Shown here one piece after another: positions 16,037 to 25,729 of a stretch of DNA of 64,000 bases. The position numbers were made by a program, and so were the translations under genes. Source of the DNA: Streptomyces olivochromogenes (GTDB taxonomy: Bacteria; Actinomycetota; Actinomycetes; Streptomycetales; Streptomycetaceae). How positions within the stretch are numbered: the stretch's first letter is position 1; each line of letters begins with the position of its first letter. The stretch is taken from assembly GCF_001514115.1 (NCBI RefSeq), contig NZ_KQ948454.1, positions 124,001 to 188,000 on the forward strand, read 5' to 3'. The notes under the pieces are model-generated. The model saw only the letters and a program-made list of their open reading frames with translations. It ran no database searches and was not told the DNA's origin.

Positions 16037-16993
16037 TCACGACAGCCACGCGCGCCATGTCGACGCGTGGCTGTCGACCCACTTCTTCGCCGCGTCCTGC
16101 GCCGACAGCTTGTCGTTCGCGATCATCAGGGAGACCTCGTTCTGGTCCTCGGTGGTCCACTTGAACTTCTTCAGGAAGGCGGCCGCCTTGCCGCCGCTCT
16201 TCGCGAAGTCGGCGTTCAGGTACTTCTGGAGCGGTGTGTGCGGGTAGGCGCAGGCGACCTTGGCCGCGTCGGCGTCGCAGCCCTCCTTGTACGGCGGCAG
16301 CTTCACCTCCGTCATCGGGACCTTCTTGAAGAGCCACTGGGGCGAGTACCAGTAGGTGAGGAAGGGCTTCTTCTCCTTGGCGAACTGCTTCATCTGGGTG
16401 ATCTGCGCGGCCTCCGAACCGGCGAACACCACCTGGTAGTTCAGCTTCAGGTTCGCCACCAGGGCCTTGTCGTTGGTGACGTAGGAGGGCGAGCCGTCCA
16501 TGAGCTGGCCCTTGCCGCCGCTCTCCGCGGTACGCATTTGGCCGGCGTACTTGTCGAGGTTCCTCCAGTCGGTCACGTCGGGGTGCTGCTTGGCGAAGTA
16601 CGTCGGGACGTACCAGCCGATGTGCCCGGTGACGCCCAGGTCCCCGCCGGGGGCGATCGTCTTCTTGTCCTCGACGTACCGCTTCTCCTGGTCGGGGTGG
16701 CCCCAGTCCTCCAGGATGGCGTCGACCCGGCCCTGGCTGAGCGCGTCCCACGCGGGGACCTCGTCGACCTGGACGGTGTCGACGCGGTAGCCGAGCTCGT
16801 GCTCCAGCAGGTACTGCGCGACGGCCACGTTGGCCTGCGCGCCCACCCAGGACTGGACGGAGAGGGTCAGGCTCTTGGCGCCCCGCGCGTTCGCGAAGGG
16901 CGAGGCCTGCTTGGTCATGTCGACGGCGCCGCAACCGGTCAGCGTCAGCAGCGCGGCCGCGCCGGCCATCACCGAAGTCGTACGTAGGCGCAT
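16037..16993 (-). CDS. proX: Glycine-betaine/proline-betaine-binding lipoprotein (ProX/OpuAC)
   Basis: A 318-residue solute receptor anchored by a lipobox (LTLTGC, lipidated Cys near residue 21). The OpuAC-type fold is shown by QSWVGAQANVAVAQYLLEHELGY, DEVPAWDALSQGRVDAILEDWG, and Trp/Tyr-rich segments such as WYVPTYF and FLTYWYSPQWLF that make the quaternary-ammonium cage. It is the last gene of the operon, 1 bp after the permease stop. A 12-bp inverted repeat lies inside its final codons (16041-16075). Confidence 0.9.
   Translation of the reverse strand: MRLRTTSVMAGAAALLTLTGCGAVDMTKQASPFANARGAKSLTLSVQSWVGAQANVAVAQYLLEHELGYRVDTVQVDEVPAWDALSQGRVDAILEDWGHPDQEKRYVEDKKTIAPGGDLGVTGHIGWYVPTYFAKQHPDVTDWRNLDKYAGQMRTAESGGKGQLMDGSPSYVTNDKALVANLKLNYQVVFAGSEAAQITQMKQFAKEKKPFLTYWYSPQWLFKKVPMTEVKLPPYKEGCDADAAKVACAYPHTPLQKYLNADFAKSGGKAAAFLKKFKWTTEDQNEVSLMIANDKLSAQDAAKKWVDSHASTWRAWLS
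16041..16075 (-). terminator. Hairpin inside the 3' end of proX
   Basis: GACAGCCACGCG pairs with CGCGTGGCTGTC across 11 bp. The structure lies just before the proX stop at 16037-16039 within coding sequence, encoding VDSHASTWRAW. It may act as the operon terminator or as a 3' mRNA-stabilising stem; a chance product of the Ser/His/Ala/Trp codons is possible. Confidence 0.4.
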
Positions 16994-16994
16994 G

Positions 16995-18953
16995 TCACGC
17001 TCCCTTCTTCGTGGTCCGCGCGGTCGGCTGGGTCACCCGGTCGAGCATCAGGCCGAGGCAGACGATCGCCGCGCCGGCGACGAGGCCGGTCGCCAGGTCG
17101 CCCTGCGCGAGGCCGAACACGACGTCGTAGCCGAGCGCGCCACCGCCGACCAGACCGCCGATGATGACGACGGCGAGGACGAGCACGACGCCCTGGTTGA
17201 CGGCGAGCAGCAGCGACTGGCGGGCCAGCGGCAGCTGGACCTGGCGCAGCTGCTGGGCGCCGGTGGCGCCGAGCGAGCGGGCCGACTCCAGCGCGGCCGG
17301 GTCGACGGCGCGCAGGCCCTGGGTGGTGATGCGGACGACGGCGGGCAGCGCGTAGACGACCGCGGCGGCGACGGCGGGCGCGCGGCCCACGCCGAACAGC
17401 GCCACCACCGGGATCAGGTAGACGAACTGCGGCATCGTCTGGAAGACGTCCAGGACCGGCCGCAGCAGCCGCTCGACGCGCTCGCTGCGCGCCGCCGCGA
17501 TACCGGTCGCGAAGCCGAGCACGAGGGTCACGGCGACCGCGGCGAGGACCTGCGACAGCGTGTCCAGGGACGGCTTCCACACGCCGAGCACCCCGATCGC
17601 GGCCATCGCGAGGACCGCGGTGAGGGCGGTGCGCCAGGTGCCGATCAGCCAGGCGAGGGCGGCGACGATCAGCAGGACCGACCACCAGGGCAGCCATTGG
17701 AGGCCGTCCCGGACGGGGTCCAGGACCCAGGTGGTGAAGTGGCCCGCCCAGTCGGCGGTGCCGCCGATGTAGGGGACGCCTGAGTAGAGGTGGTTGGTCA
17801 TCCAGTCGACGACGCGGTTCACGGGCTCGGCGATGGAGAGGGTCCAGGAGGCGGGCCAGTCGAGACGCCCGGTGAGGTGTCCGGCCAGCGCCACGGCGAG
17901 GGCCGACACGGCCGCGTACACCCAGCGGGCGGCCGTCGCACCGGAGTCCGAGCCCAGGCGCTCCCCGGCCGCTCCCGTCACCCGGTCCAGGACGACCGCG
18001 AGCAGCACGATCGGGATGCCGGCGGCGAGGGCTGCGCCCACGTCGACGGAGGCCAGGGCCTGGTAGACGCGGTCGCCGAGGCCGCCCGCGCCGATCACGG
18101 AGGCGATGACCGCCATGGACAGGGCCATCATGATCGTCTGGTTGAGGCCGAGGAGGAGTTCCTTGCGGGCCAGCGGGAGGCGGGCGGTCAGCAGGCGCTG
18201 GCGGGCGGTGGCGCCGAGCGAGGTGACGGCCTCCATCACCCCGGCGTCGGCGTCACGCAGGCCGAGCGCGGTGAGGCGGGCCATGGGCGGGGCGGCGTAC
18301 ACGACGGTGGCGAGGACGGCGGCGGGGACGCCGATGCCGAAGACGAGGACGACGGGCAGGAGGTACGCGAACGCCGGGAGCACCTGCATGGTGTCGAGGA
18401 CGGGGCGCAGCGCGCGGTAGGTGCGGTCGGAGAGCCCGGCGGCGAGGCCGAGCAGCGCGCCCAGCAGGACGGACGCGAGGACGGCGACCACCATGAGGGC
18501 GAGGGTCTGCATGGTCGGCACCCACATGCCGAGCAGTCCGCAGGCGAGGAACGCGGCGGCCGTGCCGAGCGCGAGCCGTACGCCCGCGGTGCGCCAGGCG
18601 ACGAGTGCCGCGACGGCTGTCACACCGGCCCAGCCCGCCGCGAGCAGCACCACGTAGACGGCGCGCACGGAGAGGACGACGGCGCTGCTGACGTACCCGA
18701 AGAAGTACAGGAACAGGGGGTGGCTGTCCCGGTTGTCGATGATCCACTCGCTGGCCCGGCCGAGGGGTGCGGAGAGATCGACGGTGAGGGCGCCCGGCCA
18801 GCTGCCGCTCGCCCAGTGGGAGTCGAGGACCGGGACGATCACGGCCGCCACGACGGCGAGCAGCAGCAGTTTGCCGACGGCCCGGTGCCCGCGGAGGTTC
18901 TTGAGCAGCGCGGAGACGCCGGAGTGACCGACGGTCGCGGTGACGGTGGCCAT
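16995..18953 (-). CDS. proW: Double-domain glycine betaine ABC permease
   Basis: A 652-residue permease with two complete BPD_transp_1 units in tandem. The coupling EAA-like loops are SLGATARQRLLTARLPLARKE (trimmed: SLGATARQR...LPLARKE) in the first half and SLGATGAQQ...LPLARQS in the second. Most ProW/OpuAB proteins carry one unit of about 300 residues and dimerise, so this is an internal duplication or fusion. The start overlaps the proV stop as TGATG. It forms the membrane channel for betaine import with ProV and ProX. Confidence 0.88.
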   Translation of the reverse strand: MATVTATVGHSGVSALLKNLRGHRAVGKLLLLAVVAAVIVPVLDSHWASGSWPGALTVDLSAPLGRASEWIIDNRDSHPLFLYFFGYVSSAVVLSVRAVYVVLLAAGWAGVTAVAALVAWRTAGVRLALGTAAAFLACGLLGMWVPTMQTLALMVVAVLASVLLGALLGLAAGLSDRTYRALRPVLDTMQVLPAFAYLLPVVLVFGIGVPAAVLATVVYAAPPMARLTALGLRDADAGVMEAVTSLGATARQRLLTARLPLARKELLLGLNQTIMMALSMAVIASVIGAGGLGDRVYQALASVDVGAALAAGIPIVLLAVVLDRVTGAAGERLGSDSGATAARWVYAAVSALAVALAGHLTGRLDWPASWTLSIAEPVNRVVDWMTNHLYSGVPYIGGTADWAGHFTTWVLDPVRDGLQWLPWWSVLLIVAALAWLIGTWRTALTAVLAMAAIGVLGVWKPSLDTLSQVLAAVAVTLVLGFATGIAAARSERVERLLRPVLDVFQTMPQFVYLIPVVALFGVGRAPAVAAAVVYALPAVVRITTQGLRAVDPAALESARSLGATGAQQLRQVQLPLARQSLLLAVNQGVVLVLAVVIIGGLVGGGALGYDVVFGLAQGDLATGLVAGAAIVCLGLMLDRVTQPTARTTKKGA

Positions 18954-20086
18954 CAGGCGGCCTCCCCACGGGGGCCGTCCGGCGCCCCGGCGGCGGGCGT
19001 GTCCGCTCCGGCCACCACGCCGAGCAGCGCCGCCGAGTCCACGACGCCGACGCAGCGTCCCTGGTCCATCACGCGGGCGGGGTCGCCCGAGCGGGCCACC
19101 ACCTCGATGGCCTCGGAGACGGTCGCGTCGGGTGCGAGCGCCGGACCCCGGGCGGCCTCCGCGGCGGACGCGGCCCGCATGGCCGTACGGACGGTCATGA
19201 CCTGTTCGCGCGGTACGTCCCGGACGAACTCGCGGACGTAGTCGTCGGCGGGCGAGCCGACGATCTCCTCGGGGGTGCCGAGCTGGACGACACGGCCGTC
19301 GCGCATGAGCGCGATGCGGTCGCCTAGGCGCAACGCCTCGTTGAGGTCGTGGGTGATGAAGACCATCGTGCGGCCCTCGTCGTGATGCAGCCGGATGACC
19401 TCCTCCTGCATGTCGCGCCGGATCAGCGGGTCGAGCGCGCTGAACGGCTCGTCGAAGAGGAGGACTTCGGGGTCGACGGCGAGCGCGCGGGCGAGCCCGA
19501 CGCGCTGCTGCTGGCCGCCGGACAGCTGGCCGGGCCTGCGCTGCTCCATGCCCTCCAGGCCGACCTTGGCGACGACCTCGGCGGCCTTCTCGCGGCGCTC
19601 CGCCTTGCCGACACCCTGGATCTCCAGGCCGTACGCCACGTTGTCGAGCACCGAGCGGTGCGGGAGCAGGCCGAAGTGCTGGAAGACCATCGCGGCGCGG
19701 TGGCGGCGCAGTTCCCGCAGCCGGTTCTTGTCCATGGCGCGTACGTCCTCGCCGTCGATGACGATCGCGCCCGCGGTCGGCTCGATCAGCCGGGTGAGGC
19801 AGCGGACCAGCGTGGACTTGCCGGAGCCGGACAGCCCCATGACGACGAAGACCTCGCCCTTGCGGACGTCGAAGCTCACGTCACGGACGGCGGCCGTGCA
19901 GCCGGTGCGGGAGCGGAGTTCGGCGGGGTCGAGGGCGGCGAGTTCGGGGTCGGCGGGGACGCGTTCGGCCTTCGGCCCGAACACCTTCCACAGGCCGTCG
20001 ACGGAGAAGACGGCGTCGGCGGAGCCGGGGGGACCGGCGGGCGTACGGGCAGGGGTACTCGCGGGGGTGCCGGTGGTCGTACTCAT
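18953..20086 (-). CDS. proV: Glycine betaine ABC transporter ATPase (ProV/OpuAA)
   Basis: A 377-residue ATPase. It has Walker [10 protein letters not shown] (about residues 82-90), signature [15 protein letters not shown], Walker [14 protein letters not shown], and the H-loop FITHD. After about residue 270 a CBS-like regulatory tail follows ([20 protein letters not shown]...GVVDSAALL), as in osmoregulated OpuA/ProV proteins. ATG 20086 was chosen because it overlaps the choline oxidase stop as TGATG; the longer frame reads into that gene. Confidence 0.9.
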   Translation of the reverse strand: MSTTTGTPASTPARTPAGPPGSADAVFSVDGLWKVFGPKAERVPADPELAALDPAELRSRTGCTAAVRDVSFDVRKGEVFVVMGLSGSGKSTLVRCLTRLIEPTAGAIVIDGEDVRAMDKNRLRELRRHRAAMVFQHFGLLPHRSVLDNVAYGLEIQGVGKAERREKAAEVVAKVGLEGMEQRRPGQLSGGQQQRVGLARALAVDPEVLLFDEPFSALDPLIRRDMQEEVIRLHHDEGRTMVFITHDLNEALRLGDRIALMRDGRVVQLGTPEEIVGSPADDYVREFVRDVPREQVMTVRTAMRAASAAEAARGPALAPDATVSEAIEVVARSGDPARVMDQGRCVGVVDSAALLGVVAGADTPAAGAPDGPRGEAA

Positions 20087-21633
20087 CACGCACCGCCCCC
20101 GATCAGCTCGGCGCATTTCTCCCCGACCATGAGCACTCCGATCATCGGGTTCACGGCGGGCATCGTCGGGAAGACGGACGCGTCGGCGATCCGCAGACCG
20201 TCGAGGCCACGCACCCTCAACTCGGGGTCGACCACGGCGAGCGGGTCATCCGTGGCGCCCATCCGGCAGGTGCCCGCCGGGTGGTAGACGGTGTGCGCGA
20301 CCTGACGGGCGTACGCGCTCAGCTCCTCGTCGTCGGTGACCTCGGGCCCGGGGCACACCTCGCGCTTGAGCCAGCCGGCGAGCGGCTCGGTGCGGGCGAT
20401 CCGGCGGGCGATGCGGATGCCGTCGACGAGGGTGCGGCCGTCGTAGTCGTCCTCGTCCGTGAAGTAGCGGAAGTCGAGGGCGGGCTTGACCGATGGATCG
20501 GCGCTGGTCAGGTAGAGGCGGCCGCGGCTGCGCGGTTTGGGGATGTTGGGGGTCATGGAGACGCCGTGCGCCGGGCGTTCGTAGCCCAGCCGCTCCGGGT
20601 TGTCCGTGAAGGGGATCTGGTAGAAGTGGAACATCAGGTCGGGGCCCGCCTGTTCGGGGTCGCGGCGCACGAACAGGCCCGCGTCGGAGTCCATCGCCGA
20701 GTTCTCCGGGATCGGCCCGTTGGTCTCCCAGACGATGACCGACTCGGGGTGGTCGAGCAGGTTCTCGCCGACGCCGGGCAGGTCGTGGGCGACGGGTATG
20801 CCGAGCTCCGCCAGGTCGTGGGCGGGACCGATCCCGGAGTGCAGCAGCAGCCGCGGCGAGTCGACCGCGCCCGCGCACAGCAGGACCTCGCGCCGGGCCC
20901 GTACGAGGGTCTCGGTGCCGTCCTTGGCGCGTACGTGCACGCCCGTGGCGCGCGTCCCCTCCAGCTCCAGCCGGTACGCCCAGGTCTCCAGCAGCAGCGT
21001 CAGGTTGGGCCGTTCGTCCATCACCGGGTGGAGATAGGCGACCGACGCGCTGGAGCGCTTGTTGTTCTCGGGGTGGTAGGCGAGGTCGAAGAAGCCGGTG
21101 CCCTCGGTGAACGGCTTCTTGTTGAAGCCCTCGACGCGGGGCACGCCCAGCGCGCCCTGGGCGGCGTCGACGAAGTCGCGGGCGATGGCGTTGCGGTCCT
21201 TCTCGTCGACCGGGACGATGTTGTTGAGGAGTCGCGCGAAGTACGCCTCCATGGGCACCGCGCCCCAGCCCTTGGCGCCCGCCTCCTCCCACTCGTCCCA
21301 GTCGGACGGCAGCGGCTTGAACGCGATCAGCGTGTTGTGGGACGAACAGCCGCCGAGGACGCGGGCCCGGCTGTGCCGGATGTGCGAGTTGCCGCGCGGC
21401 TGCACGGTGGTCGGGTAGTCGTAGTCCAGTTCGCCGCCGAGCAGGCCCATCCAGCGGCGCAGGGTGAGGACGTCCTCACGGCCGACGTCGCTGGGACCGC
21501 CCTCGATGACGGCGACCGTCACGTCGGCGTTCTCGGTGAGACGGGAGGCGATGACGGAGCCTGCCGTGCCGCCGCCGATGACGACGTAGTCGTACGTGTT
21601 CTCGGACGCGTTCTCGTGCGTGCTTTCGTGCAT
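20086..21633 (-). CDS. GMC oxidoreductase, choline-oxidase-like
   Basis: A 515-residue flavoprotein very similar in motif order to Arthrobacter choline oxidase. It has the Rossmann [13 protein letters not shown], then [10 protein letters not shown], whose His is the position of the covalent FAD link in that enzyme. [22 protein letters not shown] with the catalytic His, and [12 protein letters not shown] with the catalytic-site Asn follow. It should oxidise choline to betaine aldehyde and possibly on to betaine. It follows the aldehyde dehydrogenase gene by 53 bp and precedes the betaine importer, so the operon joins synthesis with uptake. Choline dehydrogenase (betA) is the alternative; the 515-residue length and SSHN motif favour the oxidase type. 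Confidence 0.85.
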   Translation of the reverse strand: MHESTHENASENTYDYVVIGGGTAGSVIASRLTENADVTVAVIEGGPSDVGREDVLTLRRWMGLLGGELDYDYPTTVQPRGNSHIRHSRARVLGGCSSHNTLIAFKPLPSDWDEWEEAGAKGWGAVPMEAYFARLLNNIVPVDEKDRNAIARDFVDAAQGALGVPRVEGFNKKPFTEGTGFFDLAYHPENNKRSSASVAYLHPVMDERPNLTLLLETWAYRLELEGTRATGVHVRAKDGTETLVRARREVLLCAGAVDSPRLLLHSGIGPAHDLAELGIPVAHDLPGVGENLLDHPESVIVWETNGPIPENSAMDSDAGLFVRRDPEQAGPDLMFHFYQIPFTDNPERLGYERPAHGVSMTPNIPKPRSRGRLYLTSADPSVKPALDFRYFTDEDDYDGRTLVDGIRIARRIARTEPLAGWLKREVCPGPEVTDDEELSAYARQVAHTVYHPAGTCRMGATDDPLAVVDPELRVRGLDGLRIADASVFPTMPAVNPMIGVLMVGEKCAELIGGGA

Positions 21634-21686
21634 GGGGGTGCTCCAGGGTGCAAGGGGCAGGTGCGCTGTGGGGTGGTGGGGTTACG

Positions 21687-23225
21687 TCACTGGGGTCGGC
21701 CCGCGAACCAGCGGACCGGCTTGGGCGCCAGGTTCTGGTAGACGTGCTTGGTCTCGCGGTACTCGGCGAGGCCCGCCGGGCCCAGTTCGCGCCCCACGCC
21801 GCTCTTCCCGAAGCCGCCCCACTCCGCCTGCGGGAGGTAGGGGTGGAAGTCGTTGATCCAGACGGTGCCGTGCCGCAGGCGTCCGGCGACGCGGCGGGCG
21901 CGGCCCGCGTCGGTGGTCCAGACGGCGCCCGCGAGCCCGTACTCGGTGTCGTTGGCGAGCGCGACGGCCTCGTCCTCGGTGCGGAAGGTCTCGACGGTCA
22001 GGACGGGCCCGAAGACCTCCTCGCGGACCACCTTCATCTCCCGGTGGCACTGGTCGAGGACGGTCGGCTCGTAGAAGTACCCGGTGGCGGGTCGTTCGGC
22101 GGACGGCTCGGGGCGCCGGCCGCCCGCCCGCAGCACCGCGCCCTCCGCGAGCGCGGAGGCGACGTACGCCTCGGTCTTCTCGCGCTGTCCCTCCGACACG
22201 AGGGGGCCGCACTCGACGCCGTCCTCGGTGCCGCGGCCGAGCCTGATCCTGCCGGCCCTGCGGGCGAGTTCGGCGACGAAGCGCTCGCGCACGGACTCCT
22301 CGACGATGAGCCGGGATCCGGCCGAGCAGACCTGGCCGCTGTGGATGAAGGCGGCGTTGAGCGCCTGGTCGACGGCGGTGTCGAAGTCCTCGTCCGTGGC
22401 GCAGGCGTCGGCGAAGACGACGTTGGGGTTCTTGCCGCCGAGCTCCAGGGCGACCTTCTTGACGCTCTCCGCGGCGGCCCGCGCCACCTTCGTGCCGCTG
22501 ACCAGGCCGCCGGTGAAGGAGACGAGGTCGACATCGGGGTGCTCGGCGAGGCGGGCGCCCACCGTGTGCCCCGGGCCGGTCACCAGGTTGGCCACCCCGG
22601 CGGGAAGTCCGGCCTCGGCGAGCAGTCGCATCAGCGCGATCGTGGTCAGCGGGGTGATCTCGCTCGGCTTGACCACGAAGGTGTTGCCGGCGGCGAGGGC
22701 GGGCGCGATCTTCCAACTGGCCTGCAGGAGCGGATAGTTCCAGGGGGTGATCAGCGCGCAGACGCCGACGGGCTCGTGCACGACGACGCTGTGGACGTCG
22801 GCGGAACCGGCGTCGACGACCCGCCCGCCGCCCTCCCCCACGACGAGGTCGGCGAAGTACCGGAAGGCGTCCGCGACACAGTCGATGTCGATGCGCCCCT
22901 CCTCCAGGGTCTTGCCCGCGTCGCGGCTCTCCAGGAGTCCCAGCTCCTCGCGGTCGCGGACGAGGAGGTCGGCGACGCGGCGCAGCAGCGCGGCCCGCTC
23001 GGCGACCGGGGTACGGGGCCACTCCCCCGTGTCGAAGGCGTGGCGGGCGGCGGCGACGGCAGCGTCCGCGTCGCGCTCGTCACCCTCCGCGACCACGGCG
23101 AACGGCTTGGCATCCGCGGGATCGAGGATCTCGCGGGTGGCACGGGAGACGGCCTCCCGCCACTCCCCACCCACGTGAAGGGTCTGTTGTGCCTGCTGAG
23201 CCTGGTGCGCTTGGTGTCCGGCCAT
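21687..23225 (-). CDS. betB: Betaine aldehyde dehydrogenase
   Basis: A 512-residue NAD(P)-dependent aldehyde dehydrogenase that would oxidise betaine aldehyde to glycine betaine. Visible are the cofactor motif TPWNYPLLQASWK with KPSEITPLT, FTGG...SGTKV, the general-base Glu in ALELGGKNPN (about residue 262), and the nucleophile Cys in GQVCSAGSRL (about 298). It is the first gene of the bet-pro operon. Its start faces the MarR-GNAT gene across a 233-bp gap. The N-terminal Gln/His-rich segment HQAHQAQQAQQ is unusual but short. Confidence 0.9.
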   Translation of the reverse strand: MAGHQAHQAQQAQQTLHVGGEWREAVSRATREILDPADAKPFAVVAEGDERDADAAVAAARHAFDTGEWPRTPVAERAALLRRVADLLVRDREELGLLESRDAGKTLEEGRIDIDCVADAFRYFADLVVGEGGGRVVDAGSADVHSVVVHEPVGVCALITPWNYPLLQASWKIAPALAAGNTFVVKPSEITPLTTIALMRLLAEAGLPAGVANLVTGPGHTVGARLAEHPDVDLVSFTGGLVSGTKVARAAAESVKKVALELGGKNPNVVFADACATDEDFDTAVDQALNAAFIHSGQVCSAGSRLIVEESVRERFVAELARRAGRIRLGRGTEDGVECGPLVSEGQREKTEAYVASALAEGAVLRAGGRRPEPSAERPATGYFYEPTVLDQCHREMKVVREEVFGPVLTVETFRTEDEAVALANDTEYGLAGAVWTTDAGRARRVAGRLRHGTVWINDFHPYLPQAEWGGFGKSGVGRELGPAGLAEYRETKHVYQNLAPKPVRWFAGRPQ

Positions 23226-23458
23226 GGTCGGTGTTGCCTTCCGTTCCTGTTCCGTGCCCCTGCGTGCCCGTGTGTCACACGCGTGTCACTCTCGGGGACC
23301 GGGAGCGCCTGCCCCTCGACCCGGAATGCATGCACAACCAGTGACCAGAAGTGCCCGGCGTCACTGAAAAATGAGCGGAAATGCGACCAGAAACCACCAA
23401 ACCCAGGCTGAGAGTGATCGGCACCCCGGAGGTGGCTTTCTTTGACTAGAGTCAAAGA
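23226..23458. promoter_or_regulatory. Divergent control region with MarR-type palindrome
   Basis: This gap holds the promoter of the betaine operon and that of the MarR-GNAT gene. A perfect palindrome, CTTTGACTAGAGTCAAAG (23440-23457), ends 1 bp before the ATG at 23459 and includes a TAGAGT -10 box, so binding there would block transcription of the regulator. GTGTCAC is directly repeated near 23271-23288. Confidence 0.75.
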
Positions 23459-24361
23459 ATGACTCAGTCGGTGTCAGCGCAGGACGTGCGGGCGCTGCGG
23501 CGCTTCAACCGGTACTTCACCCGGCGCATCGGAGCCCTCGACGACCACTACCTCGGACAGGACCGGCCGCTCGGCGAGGCCCGCCTGCTGTTCGAGATCG
23601 GGGACGGGGCCTCGCTGCGGGAGCTGCGCGGCCGGCTCCGCCTGGACGCGGGGTACTTGAGCCGGATGGTCCGGGCGCTGCAGGCGCAGGGGCTGGTGCG
23701 GGTGAGCGTGCCGGCCGAGGACAGCCGGCTGCGGGTCGCGGAGCTCACGCCGGCCGGGCGGGTCGAGGTCGAGGAGCAGAACCGGCGGGCCGACGCGCTG
23801 GCCGAGGGGCTGCTCGGCTCCCTCGACGAGCGCCGGCGCGGCGAGCTCACCGCCGCCATCGCCGCCGCCGAGCGGCTGCTGCGGCTGGCCGCGATCACCG
23901 TCGAGTCCGTCGACGCTGCCGCGCGCGACGCGCGCGACTGTCTCGCCGGGTACGCCGCCGACATCGACGCACGGTTCCCGGAGGGCTTCGACCCCGCCGC
24001 CCTCGTACGGCCCGACGAGGTGTCGGGGGACTCGGGTGCCTTCCTGGTCGCGTACGAGGAAGGGCGTCCCGTGGGGTGCGGGGCGCTGCGACGGCTCGCA
24101 CCGGACACCGGCGAGATCCGGCATGTGTGGGTGCGGCCCGAGGCCCGGCGGCTCGGCCTCGCCCGCCGGATCCTCGACGGACTGGAGCGGGCGGCGGTCG
24201 CGCGCGGGTACGGCGTCGTGCGCCTCGACACCCACGCGGTGCTCACCGAGGCGCAGGCGATGTACCGGGCGTGCGGCTACACCGAGATCCCGCGCTACGA
24301 CCACAACGTCTACGCCGCCCACTGGTTCGAGAAGCGGCTGCCCCGCCCGTCGGGGGACTGA
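23459..24361 (+). CDS. MarR-GNAT fusion transcriptional regulator
   Basis: A 300-residue two-domain protein. Residues 1 to about 145 are a MarR winged helix (ARLLFEIGDGASLRELRGRL...GYLSRMVRALQAQGLV...DSRLRVAELT). Residues about 150-300 are a GNAT acetyltransferase with EIRHVWVRPEARRLGLARRIL as the acetyl-CoA loop and a YGVVRLDTHAVL...MYRACGY strand pair. It diverges from the betaine operon and has a palindromic operator overlapping its own start, so autorepression and control of the bet-pro genes are likely. The acetyltransferase half may sense or modify a metabolite; the substrate is unknown. Confidence 0.85.
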   Translation: MTQSVSAQDVRALRRFNRYFTRRIGALDDHYLGQDRPLGEARLLFEIGDGASLRELRGRLRLDAGYLSRMVRALQAQGLVRVSVPAEDSRLRVAELTPAGRVEVEEQNRRADALAEGLLGSLDERRRGELTAAIAAAERLLRLAAITVESVDAAARDARDCLAGYAADIDARFPEGFDPAALVRPDEVSGDSGAFLVAYEEGRPVGCGALRRLAPDTGEIRHVWVRPEARRLGLARRILDGLERAAVARGYGVVRLDTHAVLTEAQAMYRACGYTEIPRYDHNVYAAHWFEKRLPRPSGD

Positions 24362-24392
24362 CGGAGGACTCGCGGGGGGGGCTGGCGGAGGA

Positions 24393-25325
24393 CTAGGTAC
24401 CGCTCGCGCAGCTCGTGTCGGTGGGGCAGAAGGAGTTCAGGGCCGTGCTGAGCGGGCCGGTCATGTCCACGCCCTCGGGGCCGCTCGCGTTGATCGCGTA
24501 GAGCGTGCCGTCGGCGGCCCGGAAGCGGTGGTCGACCACGTGCGTGGCGCCCTTCTGCGGACTGTCGTAGCGGTAGGTGACCTCCGTCCAGCCGGTGCCG
24601 TTCTGCCGCTCGATGAGCCGGTACCCCGGGAGCTTCTCCGAGATCGCCTCCGCCTGGGACGACGACTCGGCCAGGGAGCTCTCCTTGACCTCGAACAGCA
24701 TGAGCCTGCTGCTGCCGCCGGGGGCCGTGTAGGTGACGACCGGCGCCAGCTTGCCCTGGACCTCCTCGCGCACCCAGCCGTCCGGCACGTCCACCGTGTA
24801 GCCCACCGCGTCCACCGACCTGCTGTAGCCGGGCAACGGATCCGGGGTCGTGGGCTGCGTCGCCGGGTCACTGGACCCGCCCGGGTCGGCGTAGGTGTCC
24901 GGACTCCCGGAGGTGTACCCGGTGTCCGGGGAAGGAACGCTCTGGGTCGCCGTGACGGTCACCGCCGGGCGCGACGGGTCGGCGCCGGTGTGCCCGGACG
25001 AGTCGCTCCTGGTCAGCGCCCACACCGCGCCTCCGACACCGCCCGCGAGGACGGCGACGGCCACGATCACCACCAGCAGCCGGCGTGAGTCCGTGGGGGC
25101 CGGTCCCCGGCCGCCACCGGAACTCCCGCCGGGCCCGGACCACGACGGTGGCGGCAGGGGCGTCTCGGGCGGGCGCGGTGGGCCCGCCTGGGTCGGCGCC
25201 GACGCCCACCACTGCTGCGCCGCGTCCGGCGGCACCCCGCCACCGCCTGCTCCGCCCCTGCCCTGGCCGCCCGCGCCGTCGTCGTCGACCCACCGCTGGC
25301 GGTCCTCGTCCCACCGTTGCGCCAC
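24393..25325 (-). CDS. Single-pass membrane protein of unknown function
   Basis: A 310-residue protein. The first 80 residues are a Gly/Pro-rich cytoplasmic segment that begins with a WDEDRQRWVDDD motif. One transmembrane helix follows (LLVVIVAVAVLAGGVGGAVWAL, trimmed: VVIVAVAVLAGG, about 83-104). An extracellular Thr/Pro/Ser linker leads to a folded C-terminal domain (YTVDVPDGWVREEVQGK...FRAADGTLYAINASGP) with a disulfide-capable CPTDTSC near the end. I do not recognise a family with certainty. It is 41 bp downstream of the small DUF5955-like gene and probably shares its operon. Confidence 0.65.
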   Translation of the reverse strand: MAQRWDEDRQRWVDDDGAGGQGRGGAGGGGVPPDAAQQWWASAPTQAGPPRPPETPLPPPSWSGPGGSSGGGRGPAPTDSRRLLVVIVAVAVLAGGVGGAVWALTRSDSSGHTGADPSRPAVTVTATQSVPSPDTGYTSGSPDTYADPGGSSDPATQPTTPDPLPGYSRSVDAVGYTVDVPDGWVREEVQGKLAPVVTYTAPGGSSRLMLFEVKESSLAESSSQAEAISEKLPGYRLIERQNGTGWTEVTYRYDSPQKGATHVVDHRFRAADGTLYAINASGPEGVDMTGPLSTALNSFCPTDTSCASGT

Positions 25326-25366
25326 CTCGTCACCCCGTTCCCACTAGACCGATCCCGTACCGACCG

Positions 25367-25729
25367 CTAACCGGCCAGCTGCGCGATCACCTGCACCACG
25401 GCCGCCGTCGACGCCAGCCCCGCCACGGCCGCGGCGGCGGTCTCCAGGCGCATCCGCAGCCGGCCAAGCCGCGCCGGGTCCGCCTGGCCCGTTCTCTCGA
25501 TCTCCCCCTGCACCACGGCGAGTTCGCCGTCGAGCCCCGTCGTGTCGTCGGTCTCCGTCAGCAGCCGCAGATGATCGCGCAACGTGCGGACGGCCTCCAG
25601 GAGCGCCTCGGTCGTCTCGTCGGCACCGGCCGCGGGCGGCGCCTCGTGATAGTTCGCGGTGCCGTGGTCGCCGAAGTTCACCGCACTGCGCGTGATCCGG
25701 TCGACCCGCCCTCCCGAGCCCTCAGTCAT
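25367..25729 (-). CDS. Small DUF5955-like helical protein
   Basis: A 120-residue protein. The start at 25729 overlaps the stop of the upstream membrane-protein gene by 8 bp, indicating coupling. The N-terminus has a distinctive motif, RITRSAVNFGDHGTANYHE, followed by amphipathic helices (LLEAVRTLRDHLRLL, LGRLRMRLETAAAAVAGLAS). It resembles DUF5955. A related motif, RISKSAVSMGSGGASYNE, ends the protein encoded immediately upstream, so the two gene products may share a binding partner or interact. No enzyme motif is visible. Confidence 0.65.
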   Translation of the reverse strand: MTEGSGGRVDRITRSAVNFGDHGTANYHEAPPAAGADETTEALLEAVRTLRDHLRLLTETDDTTGLDGELAVVQGEIERTGQADPARLGRLRMRLETAAAAVAGLASTAAVVQVIAQLAG

